A DNA stretch of 64,000 nt from an uncultured Draconibacterium sp. (GTDB lineage: Bacteria > Bacteroidota > Bacteroidia > Bacteroidales > Prolixibacteraceae). Shown here in pieces: positions 43,765-53,118 of the stretch. The notes below the pieces were generated by a model. The model saw only the letters and a program-made list of their open reading frames with translations. It searched no databases and was not told the DNA's origin. Within the stretch, counting starts at the first letter, position 1, and every line of letters starts with the position of its first letter. Location: assembly GCF_963676815.1 (NCBI RefSeq), contig NZ_OY781365.1:3382501-3446500 (forward strand), read 5' to 3'. A program made the translations under genes and the position numbers.

Positions 43765-43932
43765 ATGATACGTTTAATAATTATTTTTCTAATTGTTGCA
43801 ATTGTTGCTGCACTATTTGGTTTTACTGGTATTGCTGCCAGTGCTGCCGCCATTGCTAAAATAATCTTTTATGTTGCCCTGATTCTTTTCTTGCTGTCGT
43901 TAATTGCAGGAGGAGTGCGTGGTTTCAAATAA
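43765..43932 (+). CDS. DUF1328 family small membrane protein
   Basis: A 55-residue protein with two hydrophobic helices: MIRLIIIFLIVAIVAALFGF and KIIFYVALILFLLSLIAGGV, separated by TGIAASAAAIA. This is the YtjA/DUF1328 pattern. Members are uncharacterised small inner-membrane proteins that often sit near osmotic-stress genes such as CsbD and OmpA proteins. It starts 18 bases after the barrel gene. The stop is the TAA at 43930-43932. Confidence 0.9.
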   Translation: MIRLIIIFLIVAIVAALFGFTGIAASAAAIAKIIFYVALILFLLSLIAGGVRGFK

Positions 43933-43978
43933 CAGAAATCTTAACACACCATTTATTTAACACACAAATTTAATTGTC

Positions 43979-45295
43979 ATGAAAAAATTTTTGATACTTT
44001 TTATTGCCTTGTTAATGGGAGCAAATGCATATTCACAAACGCCTGATAAGAAGTGGGGGCTTGGTTTAGGTGCCGGAGCTTATTACAACGATGGCCTTGA
44101 GAAATTTGGAGTTTTACCACAGTTTTCTCTTGCCAGGTATTTGAATCCTTCGTTTGATGCAACTTTTCAAACTGAACTGGGATTCATTGATGAGCAAGGC
44201 GTTGACGGAATAACCGATTTGGCAAATTTCTCACTTAATATAAAATACAAATTGAACAACGGCTACATTTTTAAAGAAAACAGTACGGTAAAACCATACG
44301 TTTACGCAGGTCCAACCTATTTGTTCGATAACAAAACCGATGGTTTTGATATACACGGAGGAGCCGGAACCAAAATTATGCTGAGCAAGAAATTTGACCT
44401 TTTTGTGGAGGGCGGATACATTGAAGGATTAAAACCTGATGGTTGGGATGAAAGCGATTCGCACTGGAAAGCAACAATTGGAGTTGTATATAATTTTAAG
44501 GATCCAAAAGACTCCGATCTGGATGGTGTTTGGGACAGAAATGATGAGTGCCCGAATACGCCGGCAGGTGTAATTGTTGACGAAAATGGTTGCCCTGTTG
44601 ACACCGACGGAGACGGAATTGCTGATTATAAAGACGAATGTCCGGATGAAATTGGTTTGGCAGAGTTTAACGGTTGCCCCGATACCGATGGAGATGGCAT
44701 TCCTGATAAAAACGATGATTGTCCGAAGGTGGCCGGATTGGCAAAATTTAGTGGATGTCCGGATACCGACAAAGACGGAGTGCCGGATAACAAAGACAAG
44801 TGTCCGGGTACACCTGAAGGATGGACGGTTGATGCCAACGGTTGTGCAGTTGATAGCGACGGCGATGGAGTTGCCGATGCCGAAGATAATTGCCCTAATG
44901 TTGCCGGTCCGGCAATAAATAATGGTTGTCCACTTGATTTGGTTCCAAAAGTATTTAAAAATTTTACACCCGTACTTTTCGATACCGACGAGCATTTTAT
45001 TCGTCAGAATGAAATAATTAAACTTGATGCTGTTGTTATTGCCTTAAGAGAAAATGAAGCGTATAACATTCATATTTTTGGGCACGCCGATGAACGCGCA
45101 ACAGAAGCATATAATCAGAAATTATCGGAAGAAAGAGCTGCGGAGATTGCCAAGTATTTCCGCGAAAATGGAATAAGCGACAGCCGTATTGTTGAGGTAA
45201 AAGGATATGGAGAATTGAGACCTGTTGTACCAAATACCTCAGCAGAAAATAGGCAAAAGAACAGGCGTGTTGAAATTGATTTTGACAAAGAATAA
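43979..45295 (+). CDS. OmpA/OprF-like protein with TSP3 calcium repeats
   Basis: A 438-residue outer-membrane protein. After a signal peptide (1-20, GANAYSQ) comes an eight-stranded barrel (about 22-175). Next is a stretch of thrombospondin type 3 repeats (about 178-320) with regular DxDxDGxxDxxDxCP units such as DTDGDGIADYKDECP, which bind Ca2+ and form a rigid linker. The OmpA_C peptidoglycan-binding domain follows (about 325-438; FGHADERATEAYNQKLSEER, QKNRRVEIDF). It links outer membrane and cell wall. A terminator follows. Confidence 0.95.
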   Translation: MKKFLILFIALLMGANAYSQTPDKKWGLGLGAGAYYNDGLEKFGVLPQFSLARYLNPSFDATFQTELGFIDEQGVDGITDLANFSLNIKYKLNNGYIFKENSTVKPYVYAGPTYLFDNKTDGFDIHGGAGTKIMLSKKFDLFVEGGYIEGLKPDGWDESDSHWKATIGVVYNFKDPKDSDLDGVWDRNDECPNTPAGVIVDENGCPVDTDGDGIADYKDECPDEIGLAEFNGCPDTDGDGIPDKNDDCPKVAGLAKFSGCPDTDKDGVPDNKDKCPGTPEGWTVDANGCAVDSDGDGVADAEDNCPNVAGPAINNGCPLDLVPKVFKNFTPVLFDTDEHFIRQNEIIKLDAVVIALRENEAYNIHIFGHADERATEAYNQKLSEERAAEIAKYFRENGISDSRIVEVKGYGELRPVVPNTSAENRQKNRRVEIDFDKE

Positions 45296-45347
45296 ATAAA
45301 AAAACATATACAACATCGTTTTCAACAAATGGTAATTTTAATAAGCG

Positions 45348-45382
45348 AAAGACGCTGCAATGCAATTGCGGCGTCTTTTTTT
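45348..45382 (+). terminator. Rho-independent terminator after OmpA-TSP3 gene
   Basis: Stem GACGC-T-GCAAT (45351-45361) / ATTGC-G-GCGTC (45365-45375) with a three-base loop, flanked by As and a T-run of seven. Confidence 0.85.
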
Positions 45383-45736
45383 ATTTCGGGCAGCTTAGTG
45401 CTTGGTTAGTGGCAGAGCGTAGCGCTGAAAGGTATTTGTAAAAAATATTTTGTTGCTCATCGAACTTTTTAAATGAACTAACGTTAGTAATGTAAGAGTA
45501 TAGAAATGAACAAAAGATCACTAATAGGTTGGTCTTTGAATAATCGATCATCAACTTAACAGAAGTTCTGGCAGCTTGTTTATTGCGATGAAACAAAACA
45601 AAAATATTTAGATAGAAAATAGTTCAAGTAACTCAATAAATTATGAATTATGGCATGTGTTAATGGTGTTAAACCACTTAAAAAAAAGAAAAACAAAGAA
45701 AATTTAGTTCAAACTTTTAAAACGGAGGAAAAAGCA
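45383..45736 (+). promoter_or_regulatory. ahpC upstream region with 12-bp palindrome
   Basis: No gene is seen here. It contains a perfect palindrome, ACTAACGTTAGT (45477-45488), a possible operator for peroxide-responsive control of ahpC. A ribosome site GGAGG (45724-45728) lies 9 bases before the chosen ATG. An in-frame ATG at 45650 would add a Lys-rich extension of 29 residues to AhpC; I treat it as leader. Confidence 0.4.
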
Positions 45737-46351
45737 ATGAGTACAACAATGGTGAGGCAACAAATGCCTGAATTTGAAATGGAAGCATACGATGCAAAAA
45801 CAGGTCATTACAAAACTGTATCGAGTAACGATTATAAGGATAAATGGGCGGTTGTTTGTTTTTATCCGGCCGATTTTACTTTTGTTTGTCCAACTGAGAT
45901 TGCTGCAATGAACGCACATTACGACGAGTTTCAGGAGTTAGGTGTTGAGCTTCTTCCCGTTTCGGTTGATTCAAAATTTTCGCACAAAAGATTTGTGGAA
46001 ACAGAACCAATTCTGGAAGGGTTGAAATTGACTATTGGAGCTGATACAACAAAAGAAGTTGCACGTGATTTTGGTGTTTTAATTGAAGAAGAAGGTGTTG
46101 CATTACGAGGTCGCTTCTTGTTTAATCCTGATGGTGTTTGTGTGGCACAGGAAGTTCAGGCAGATTCGGTTGGCAGAAATGTAATTGAATTTATACGACA
46201 GATTAAAGCCTGGCAGCACGCAAGTAAAACCGGCGAGGTTTGTCCGGCTGGTTGGAGACCCGGCAAAAAGACTCTTCCGGTTAATACCGATGTGGAACAA
46301 ATGACAGGAAAAGTTGGTGAATACATAACTCTGGAGGAAATATTGAGCTGA
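45737..46351 (+). CDS. ahpC: Peroxiredoxin, AhpC type
   Basis: A 204-residue typical 2-Cys peroxiredoxin that reduces hydrogen peroxide and alkyl hydroperoxides. The peroxidatic Cys51 lies in YPADFTFVCPTEI and the resolving Cys169 in TGEVCPAGWRPG. FSHKRFVETEPILEGLKL matches the AhpC helix region, with an unusual SHKRFVETE where many have HKAWHD. The start at 45737 is chosen for its strong GGAGG site; the in-frame ATG 87 bases upstream would give a basic extension unusual for the family. No ahpF is beside it, so reduction must come from a partner elsewhere. A terminator shared with the ppc gene follows. Confidence 0.93.
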   Translation: MSTTMVRQQMPEFEMEAYDAKTGHYKTVSSNDYKDKWAVVCFYPADFTFVCPTEIAAMNAHYDEFQELGVELLPVSVDSKFSHKRFVETEPILEGLKLTIGADTTKEVARDFGVLIEEEGVALRGRFLFNPDGVCVAQEVQADSVGRNVIEFIRQIKAWQHASKTGEVCPAGWRPGKKTLPVNTDVEQMTGKVGEYITLEEILS

Positions 46352-46374
46352 TTGGTAAAAGGGCAAAATTAGGT

Positions 46375-46408
46375 AAAGGCGGTATGAAACAGTTCATATC
46401 GCCTTTCT
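46375..46408. terminator. Bidirectional terminator between ahpC and ppc
   Basis: A 14-bp stem (46375-46388 with 46393-46406, one G-U pair), loop ACAG, between two convergent genes and followed by T-rich sequence. Confidence 0.85.
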
Positions 46409-46417
46409 CTTTATTTT

Positions 46418-49180
46418 TTATCCTGTTGTACCCATTGCATTGGCAATTGCATTTACCGACAATAACAACTGGTTAAGTATGTTCTTATTTTCATCGGCAT
46501 CAGCATCCTGTTGTTCGCGCCATTTCTTAATATAATGCACCTGGTAGTTGTGCAGTGTGTTAAGTGCCTCGGCCCGTAGTTGTGTGGAGTAATAATGACT
46601 TTTGCGGCGTTCTTTCATCGGTCTGCCCAATAATTCGTTCATTATTTGTTGAGTTTTATCAAACTCCTGCAAAAGAAGATTTAGCACTTCCACCCTCGTT
46701 TCCTCGTTTTTTACAAGGCTTCCGTAAAGTTGCATTATATCTTTATCCGTACTCGCCAAACTGGTATCTACATTGGTTAAAACATAGCGTATAAATTGGT
46801 TTTTCGGAATCAGCTTTTTTAGTTTATCGTATTTCTCAGGACATTGTTTTTGCATTTTCTCAAGAGTGGAACCAACGCCGTACCAGCTGGTAATGTGGTA
46901 TCTCGACTGTCCCCAGCTAAAAACCCACGGAATTGCCCTAAGGTCGGAAAAACTTCGTTTACCGGTTCGGCGTGCCGGACGCGAACCAATTTTACTTTGC
47001 TCAATAACATCAATTGGGGTTGCTTCCTGGTAAAAGTCGAGGAAATGCGGATTTTGGAGCAACTCGGTGTATGTATTAAAACTTTCCTGTCCCAAAAATT
47101 CCATGATCTCCGCAATGTCATCTGCATCTTCTTCAGGTGTTTTGTGCAGCAAGGTGTTAAGAGTGTTGCCGGCCATCATTAATTCCAGGTTATAAACGGC
47201 ATTAATTTTATTGGCAAATTTCTTTTCAATACTTTCTCCCTGTTCGGTAATTTTAAAGTTACCGGAGAGCGTTCCATGAGGCAGCGAGCGTAAAAACCAG
47301 TGAATAGGACCGGCGCCACGACTTATCGACCCCCCTTTTCCGTGGAAGAATTTAATGTCGATACCGAACTTCTTGCCAACTTCCGATATTTCTTTCTGAG
47401 CTTTGTACAAAAACCAGGCACTGGCCAATATACCGCCATCTTTGTTGCTGTCGCTGTAGCCAATCATTACTTCCTGTGTTTTTACCGGAAGGTTTTGTGC
47501 TTTACGTTGGTACTCGAGGCTGTTCTGCACTTCAGGGTAACTAAAATATTCTTCTAAAATTGCCGGGCTGTCAATCAGGTCTTGAATGGTTTCGAAAAGC
47601 GGCACCACTTGCAATTTCATAACCATTGTATCCTCAAAATGTGTAAGTCCCGCTTCGCGCGCAAGAATGTATACGGTTAATAAATCGTTGGCTCCTTGAG
47701 TCATACTCACGATTAAAGAACCGATGGAGTAGTGCGCATATTTCGAAATGTGCTTATTAAGCAACTGAAAACATTCAATTGTATTTTTCGATTCGGTGTC
47801 CAGCGTGCTGTAATCCTGGGTAAATGGCCTGGCCGAGTGGAGCTCTTTTTCCAGAAACTTCTTTTTTGCCTCAGGAGTCCAATCCAGGTTACTTGCGTTA
47901 AACGGATCTGATTTTTCAACCAGTTGTTGCAACGCCAATTGATAATAACGGCTGTTTTGCCTGATATCGAGTTCGGCAAGGTGAAAACCAAATGTTCGGA
48001 TAAAATAGATGGTTCGGTTAACCGACTGATGTGCAATATCGTTAAGCCTGGTAGCCAACAAGGCTTCTTTTAGTAATTCGAGGTCGGTAATTAATTGTCG
48101 CGAATTATCGTACGAACCTTTTTCGTCGTCGAGCTCAAGTAAACGCGAATTGCCACTGTTTATGGGTAGTTTATTAATAAAAAGCTGCACAATTAGTTTA
48201 AAGGCCTCGTTTCTTGAGGCCGAAATAATCGATTTACTTTTGTTCCCGGTTTCAGCAACCAATGCTTTAAAGCGGTCGAGCATAAATGGTGGAAGATTCG
48301 ATATGTCGAAATAAAAGCTAAGGTCGTCAGATAGTCTGTTGAGTTCTTTTTTTATGGTGATAAAAGCATTTAGACGCAGCTTCTGCAAAGTGTCGCTGGT
48401 AACCGCGGCATTCACCAGTGGATGCCCGTCGCGATCGCCACCAATCCAGGTTCCGAATTTTAAACGTGGAAAATTATTTTCGCTAATTAACGAGGCCGAA
48501 TCATACCCCGAAAATTCCCAGGCCTGCACCAGCCGGCGGTTTAACAGTTGCACTACTTCCGGAAAAACATTTACAAAGTAGTGAATGGCATTATCCAACT
48601 CGTTTTCAATGGTAGGTTTTTCCATGTAAAATTCGTCGATGTGCCAAATTGATGAAATTACACGTTTCATCTCTTCGCGATTTTCCTGCAGTTCGTACGA
48701 GTTGTACATCGAGTTTTCGCGCTTAACCAAAAGCAGGTATAACTCGCGGTATTTTTTTAGTATCACCGGTCGTTTCGCTTCGGTGGGGTGGGCCGTTAAA
48801 ACCGGTTGTATCGAAATGTTTTTTAACGATTCAAGAATCTTGTCTTCTGCAATTCCTTTTTTATTTAAGAGTTTTAAGCTGTTTGCCCACAGGCCATTTA
48901 TGGATAAAAGAGAGTTGCCTTCTTCTGTTTTTCGCCGTTGCTGAACAGCCCCGTTGGTTTCGGCCAGGTTAAGCAACTGAAAGCATACCGAAAACATGTT
49001 GAAATGCTTTTGTGAAAAATGATCGGCATTTTGCGGCGTTTTTTCTCCAACCCATGGCATAACTTCTGCCAGTTCAGTTTCTCCGTTTTCTACAAGCACT
49101 TCGCGAAAACAGGTCAATAGAAATTTAAGGTCAGAATAAGGTTTGCCTAATTCTTCAATCAGTATATGCAGATTCGACAT
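46418..49180 (-). CDS. ppc: Phosphoenolpyruvate carboxylase
   Basis: A 920-residue cytoplasmic enzyme that makes oxaloacetate from PEP and bicarbonate. Seen: the catalytic His131 in PVLTAHPTEAKRP, the WIGGDRDGHPLV loop, MIGYSDSNKDGG, FFHGKGGSISRGAGP (about 570) and RAIPWVFSWGQSR. The C-terminus ends GTTG rather than the usual NTG. I start at the ATG at 49180 (MSNLHILIEELG); the open frame continues upstream through a 30-base palindrome and should not be coding. It would replenish the TCA cycle when glycolysis and the pentose phosphate route are active. Confidence 0.96.
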   Translation of the reverse strand: MSNLHILIEELGKPYSDLKFLLTCFREVLVENGETELAEVMPWVGEKTPQNADHFSQKHFNMFSVCFQLLNLAETNGAVQQRRKTEEGNSLLSINGLWANSLKLLNKKGIAEDKILESLKNISIQPVLTAHPTEAKRPVILKKYRELYLLLVKRENSMYNSYELQENREEMKRVISSIWHIDEFYMEKPTIENELDNAIHYFVNVFPEVVQLLNRRLVQAWEFSGYDSASLISENNFPRLKFGTWIGGDRDGHPLVNAAVTSDTLQKLRLNAFITIKKELNRLSDDLSFYFDISNLPPFMLDRFKALVAETGNKSKSIISASRNEAFKLIVQLFINKLPINSGNSRLLELDDEKGSYDNSRQLITDLELLKEALLATRLNDIAHQSVNRTIYFIRTFGFHLAELDIRQNSRYYQLALQQLVEKSDPFNASNLDWTPEAKKKFLEKELHSARPFTQDYSTLDTESKNTIECFQLLNKHISKYAHYSIGSLIVSMTQGANDLLTVYILAREAGLTHFEDTMVMKLQVVPLFETIQDLIDSPAILEEYFSYPEVQNSLEYQRKAQNLPVKTQEVMIGYSDSNKDGGILASAWFLYKAQKEISEVGKKFGIDIKFFHGKGGSISRGAGPIHWFLRSLPHGTLSGNFKITEQGESIEKKFANKINAVYNLELMMAGNTLNTLLHKTPEEDADDIAEIMEFLGQESFNTYTELLQNPHFLDFYQEATPIDVIEQSKIGSRPARRTGKRSFSDLRAIPWVFSWGQSRYHITSWYGVGSTLEKMQKQCPEKYDKLKKLIPKNQFIRYVLTNVDTSLASTDKDIMQLYGSLVKNEETRVEVLNLLLQEFDKTQQIMNELLGRPMKERRKSHYYSTQLRAEALNTLHNYQVHYIKKWREQQDADADENKNILNQLLLSVNAIANAMGTTG

Positions 49181-49212
49181 TTTGTTATAATTAATGTTTA
49201 TTAAGGATAACA

Positions 49213-49242
49213 ATTTAAACGAAAAAAGTTTTTCGTTTAAAT
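49213..49242. repeat. Perfect 30-base palindrome upstream of ppc
   Basis: ATTTAAACGAAAAA (49213-49226), two bases, then its exact complement to 49242, 33-62 bases before the ppc start. The 14-bp arms are longer than chance would give in this window and fit an operator for a dimeric repressor or activator. No T-run follows on either strand, so it is not a standard terminator. Confidence 0.6.
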
Positions 49243-49375
49243 CCAATAATAGTACGCTCTGAAACTATATTTCAGTTTTACAATAACTATTCGATTTGTC
49301 TCGTTGTCAATTTATTTAGAGGAATAAGCAACTTTGTATCGAAGAACAAGAGCCGGTATTCCCATATTGACGCCT

Positions 49376-49579
49376 TTAGTTTATTGCTATAAGTACCTTG
49401 TTACTGCAAACAAACCTTTTTAGGTGCAAGGGATGAAAAATACTGGTGAAAATTCGTTTGTTAATGGTTTCGTTTTGTACTACACATAATGGTAGTGCAC
49501 CGCGACTGCAAATTTCGGCAGTGCCAACAAACTGTAGACCCTCAATTTCTTTTAGCAACTTATGTGTATCTCTTTTCAT
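49376..49579 (-). CDS. Small hypothetical protein (weak support)
   Basis: A possible 67-residue protein. The N-terminal MKRDTHKLLKEIEGLQFVG and FTSIFHPLHLKRFVC segments look protein-like, but I see no family, no membrane helix and no clear ribosome site. It lies alone between ppc and another small unknown gene. It could be a remnant. Confidence 0.35.
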   Translation of the reverse strand: MKRDTHKLLKEIEGLQFVGTAEICSRGALPLCVVQNETINKRIFTSIFHPLHLKRFVCSNKVLIAIN

Positions 49580-49749
49580 ACGAAACGCAATGAAGTAGTT
49601 TTTGTAAAATTAAGGTGTAGCACTGGGTTTTGCCGAAAAGATTTTACCCAAAGTAAGTGGTGGAAATGCTGAAAAGAATTAGGGGATTGGGAAAAATCAA
49701 ATCAGTTATTTCAGAAGTTAAGAGTTTAAATATTGCAAACTTTTGTGCT

Positions 49750-50112
49750 TTAAGAGCACATTCGGATAGCTTCGTTGTTTAAAAATGCTTCGGCTTGTCC
49801 GTAGGATTGCAAGTTACGTTTGGTAGTAAAAATGGTAAACCTAAGGTTGGGATGATCTACCTGTTCTGCAAATACTTTTCGTTGTTCCTGGGCATTGTAT
49901 AAGGCTATTATTTCTTCGGTTTGATAGTTGTATGAATAGTCAATATGCTCGGCAAAAACAAACTCGATACCAGAATTACCGATTGCCGCCTCGTAAAAGC
50001 GGGAAAAAACGAGATAGATTTTCCCGTTGGGCATTCCGTAGTAATGAGCCGGAAAAGCCGTAGGTAAATATGAGGCAGGGGTTTGGTGAATAAGTTTTGC
50101 CAGTGTTTCCAT
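49750..50112 (-). CDS. Hypothetical cytoplasmic protein
   Basis: A 120-residue protein I do not recognise. It lacks a signal peptide and membrane helices. Composition is normal for a folded protein, with aromatic-rich segments such as PTAFPAHYYGMPNGKIYLVF and FAEHIDYSYNYQTEEIIALY. Two Cys-free halves are joined by a polar helix. Neighbouring genes give no functional hint, and a 235-base gap with no gene precedes the M14 peptidase gene. Confidence 0.6.
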   Translation of the reverse strand: METLAKLIHQTPASYLPTAFPAHYYGMPNGKIYLVFSRFYEAAIGNSGIEFVFAEHIDYSYNYQTEEIIALYNAQEQRKVFAEQVDHPNLRFTIFTTKRNLQSYGQAEAFLNNEAIRMCS

Positions 50113-50347
50113 ATCTTTAAATTTGTACGTTAATAATACATCTCCCGGGTCGTTTCAGTTAAGAAAGCCCCGGTTATTAAAGCATTTTTTTGATTCACTA
50201 AAGAGATAATCTTCAGTACCCCGTTTTGTGTAATTAAAGAGAATATACAGCGTCCTTACAATTGTATATTCTCAAAAGTATAAAAAGGTAACCCTTCAAG
50301 GTGTTGCTATTTAGCTATTTAGGAGATTTTGAATAACAATTGAGCAA

Positions 50348-52894
50348 TTAGCGTATCACATCTCCGAAAAATACTGAGTTTGAAAACAGCTTATTCGTAC
50401 CCAGCCATGTTCCTCTAAATGTCATATTGTCGGTATAGCTTATAAGTTTACCACTGCCAATGTTTTGAACTGCCACAACCGGGGCATTTTTCAAACGATT
50501 AATGTTATCTTCCGATACCCAACCACTCAGGTATGGCGATTTGCTGAATTTAACCGGTTCGGTGTATTTCTTTTCCAACGAATTGGCAACGGTAATATTC
50601 GATTTGAATATGGCCAGATTTTTATCGGTGTAGCCGTAACACAACGGGTGGGTAATATCTATTTCTGTTTCAAAAATGGCTCCACTTATGTAGTTCAGAC
50701 TTCTTTCTTTGCTTCGCTCAGCATAAGTTAAATAGCGTGTACTATCGGGTGTTACCGGTTTTTTATAAGTAATGTTTCCAAAATTGTTTTTGGCAGCCCA
50801 GGTTGTAGCATTTTTATAGGCGATTAGCTTTCCGCCGTTTTTAACCCATGTTTTTAGTTTCTCTATTTCACTGTCCTTCCATTCGTTAAAGGCACCAGTT
50901 AAAATAATGGTATTGTACTGATTCAGATTTAGCCTTCCCAGCCTGTCTGATTCGGTTAGTGTTACCGGAATCTGGTAACGTTGGTCAAAAAGGTGCCAGA
51001 TCTCTCCTGCATCGCTGCTGCTGGCACTTCCTCCAACAAACAATAATATTTTTGGTAGGCTTAAATTGGCAAAGCTGCCACTTCCCATATCAATACCAAC
51101 AGGCGAAAGTCCGGTTGACAATCCGTAAAAATCTATTCCGGTTGTTTTTGCAACCTGTTCTATTAAGTTGAATATTGCGTCCCTAGTTTGAAGTTGTCCT
51201 GCAGATGGAATAAAGATACTTCCGTAACTAAACTCTTCTTCAACACCTGCTAATGAAAAGGTAAACTTGTCGGTTGCTACTTTTGTAATTAAGCCGGCTG
51301 CCTGTAATTTGTAGAGCGCTTTTGGCGTTGTGTATTCATCCCATCTGAATACATAACCAATGTCACTTTTGCCTCCAATAATTTTACCAACCGGATATTT
51401 TGCCTCAACAGGCTTTTCGCCTTTGGTAACACTTTTTAACGAGGTTAAACCAACACAGGTAATGTCGTATGCATGCGGGAAACTCCATGTTGAAACATCG
51501 TAAAATGTGGTGTCGGTAAAACTATGTATATCTTCAAAAATAGATTCAATAAGTCTTACTTGTTTTTGTTTTACAGGAACGATAAAGCTTGAGCCTGCTT
51601 TAAAAGTAGCTGCATTAACAGCTAAATCCGCCGTGTTTTCGTACACTTCTATTTGGTGACGGTTCAGAAATTCAACAAACATTTGTGTTTTTACTTTATC
51701 GTTCTCACTTCCAAAAATGTATGCTTTTGTGGCGCTTTTATCGGCTACTTCATCAGTGCTTGCATAGAACTCTTTTTGCATAAGAAGCAACTTGTCGTGC
51801 ATGTCCATTGCAGCTTCCAGTGTGCTCAACGATACCGTAAACTGGTTTTTAATACCAAAAGCCAGTTTTTTTAGTCCGTTTTCTGTTTGGCGAACACGGC
51901 CTCTGAAACCTCCTTGTTCGAATAAAATACCAATGCTGGCATTTACATCAGGGTATGATGACCCTTTTCCGTAGTAGTAGTCATCGTATTGTTCTTCAGA
52001 GAAATATGTTGAGCCGATCTCGTCGAGAAACTTTGCATGATATTGCGCAATTTCGTGCGTTAATTCGTAGTTTCTTTCCGGAGTTAACGGGTTGTTTCTG
52101 CTCGGAACTCCAGGTTGGAAAAAGAATGTTGAGTTAGCTCCCATTTCATGATGATCGGTTACAATATTTGGTTTCCATTCATGAAATTTTTCCACTCTTC
52201 CTTTACTTTCCGGGTGTACCAGCAACAAATAGTCGCGGTTGATATCAAACCAGTAGTGGTTTGTTCTTCCTCCCGGCCAAACTTCATCGAACTGGCGTGA
52301 ATTACCATCGCCGTTGGCTGCATAACTTTGGTGCATATTCGACCAGGTACTGTGGCGGGTAAATCCATCAGGGTTGAGACAAGGATCAACGATAACAATT
52401 GTTTTGTCGAGTAACTCGTCGATTTTGTTTCCTTGTGCCGCTGCCAGATAATAAGCCGTAAGAACTGATGAATTTGTGGCACTCGATTCGTTACCATGAA
52501 CTCCGTACCCCAGGTTCACTACCAAAGGAACTTTTTCAATCGGAATATCACTTCCGGGTTCTGAAAAGTCGTAGTGAAGTTGTTTTAATTCATCCAGCTT
52601 TTCCTGGTTTTTTTCCGAAGTGAAAACCAAATGAACCAGCGGCCGGTTCTCCCACGAGCGAGCATATTCGTATAAAATGGCCCTGTTGGTACTTTTTGCA
52701 ATTGTTTGAATATAAAATAAAACCTGGTCATGAGTTAAGTGCCATTCACCCATTTTTTGTCCGAAAAACTCCTCTGGTGTTGGGATATCGCTGTTGTATG
52801 TAACATCGCCCGGAAGAAAATAGGAAAGGTTTTCTTGTGCTTGTGAAAAAATTGTAAGAAATAAAATCAAAAGTGTTGTAACAGATCGCTTCAT
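50348..52894 (-). CDS. M14 family zinc carboxypeptidase, secreted
   Basis: An 848-residue exported peptidase. A signal peptide covers 1-20 (LLILFLTIFSQAQ). The M14 domain (about 60-350) shows the zinc motif GYGVHGNESSATNSS (HxxE), IVIVDPCLNPDGFTRHS, and IVTDHHEMGANSTFFFQPG with the third His region. The long C-terminal half (about 480-848) is a class-I glutamine-amidotransferase-like fold with GLSPVGIDMGSGSFA and AFNEWKDSEIEKLKTWVKNG, seen in the large Bacteroidetes M14 subgroup. I start at the ATG at 52894; the upstream open frame gives a non-signal extension. It probably trims peptides in the periplasm or outside. Confidence 0.92.
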   Translation of the reverse strand: MKRSVTTLLILFLTIFSQAQENLSYFLPGDVTYNSDIPTPEEFFGQKMGEWHLTHDQVLFYIQTIAKSTNRAILYEYARSWENRPLVHLVFTSEKNQEKLDELKQLHYDFSEPGSDIPIEKVPLVVNLGYGVHGNESSATNSSVLTAYYLAAAQGNKIDELLDKTIVIVDPCLNPDGFTRHSTWSNMHQSYAANGDGNSRQFDEVWPGGRTNHYWFDINRDYLLLVHPESKGRVEKFHEWKPNIVTDHHEMGANSTFFFQPGVPSRNNPLTPERNYELTHEIAQYHAKFLDEIGSTYFSEEQYDDYYYGKGSSYPDVNASIGILFEQGGFRGRVRQTENGLKKLAFGIKNQFTVSLSTLEAAMDMHDKLLLMQKEFYASTDEVADKSATKAYIFGSENDKVKTQMFVEFLNRHQIEVYENTADLAVNAATFKAGSSFIVPVKQKQVRLIESIFEDIHSFTDTTFYDVSTWSFPHAYDITCVGLTSLKSVTKGEKPVEAKYPVGKIIGGKSDIGYVFRWDEYTTPKALYKLQAAGLITKVATDKFTFSLAGVEEEFSYGSIFIPSAGQLQTRDAIFNLIEQVAKTTGIDFYGLSTGLSPVGIDMGSGSFANLSLPKILLFVGGSASSSDAGEIWHLFDQRYQIPVTLTESDRLGRLNLNQYNTIILTGAFNEWKDSEIEKLKTWVKNGGKLIAYKNATTWAAKNNFGNITYKKPVTPDSTRYLTYAERSKERSLNYISGAIFETEIDITHPLCYGYTDKNLAIFKSNITVANSLEKKYTEPVKFSKSPYLSGWVSEDNINRLKNAPVVAVQNIGSGKLISYTDNMTFRGTWLGTNKLFSNSVFFGDVIR

Positions 52895-52972
52895 TTTTAT
52901 ACTATTGTTAAATATTGGAGAAGGATAATTAGGTTTATCTGAAGCGAAAGATTGGAAAAAAAACGGAGATTG

Positions 52973-52980
52973 CAAATATA
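52973..52980 (-). promoter_or_regulatory. -7 box of the M14 peptidase gene
   Basis: On minus, TATATTTG (52980 to 52973) matches TAnnTTTG, about 80 bases before the ATG at 52894. Confidence 0.45.
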
Positions 52981-53118
52981 GTGCTATCAAAAGTCATGAT
53001 TAAAGAAGAAAATGATAGGAAAATTTGCAATTGTTTAACAATTTGTTTTTCATTACGGCGCTTTTAAACCTGATGTGTTAATTGAAGTCGAATATAATCT
53101 AAACCAAGGTTCAAAAAA

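Noticed and set aside
45650..45736. 29-residue Lys-rich extension of AhpC
   Set aside because: The inner ATG has a strong GGAGG site and yields the family length; the extension is unlike AhpC.
49181..49246. 22-residue N-terminal extension of PEP carboxylase
   Set aside because: It spans the 30-base palindrome and has no family match; the ATG at 49180 gives the normal start.
52895..52990. 32-residue N-terminal extension of the M14 peptidase
   Set aside because: It lies before a clean signal peptide and over a -7 box.
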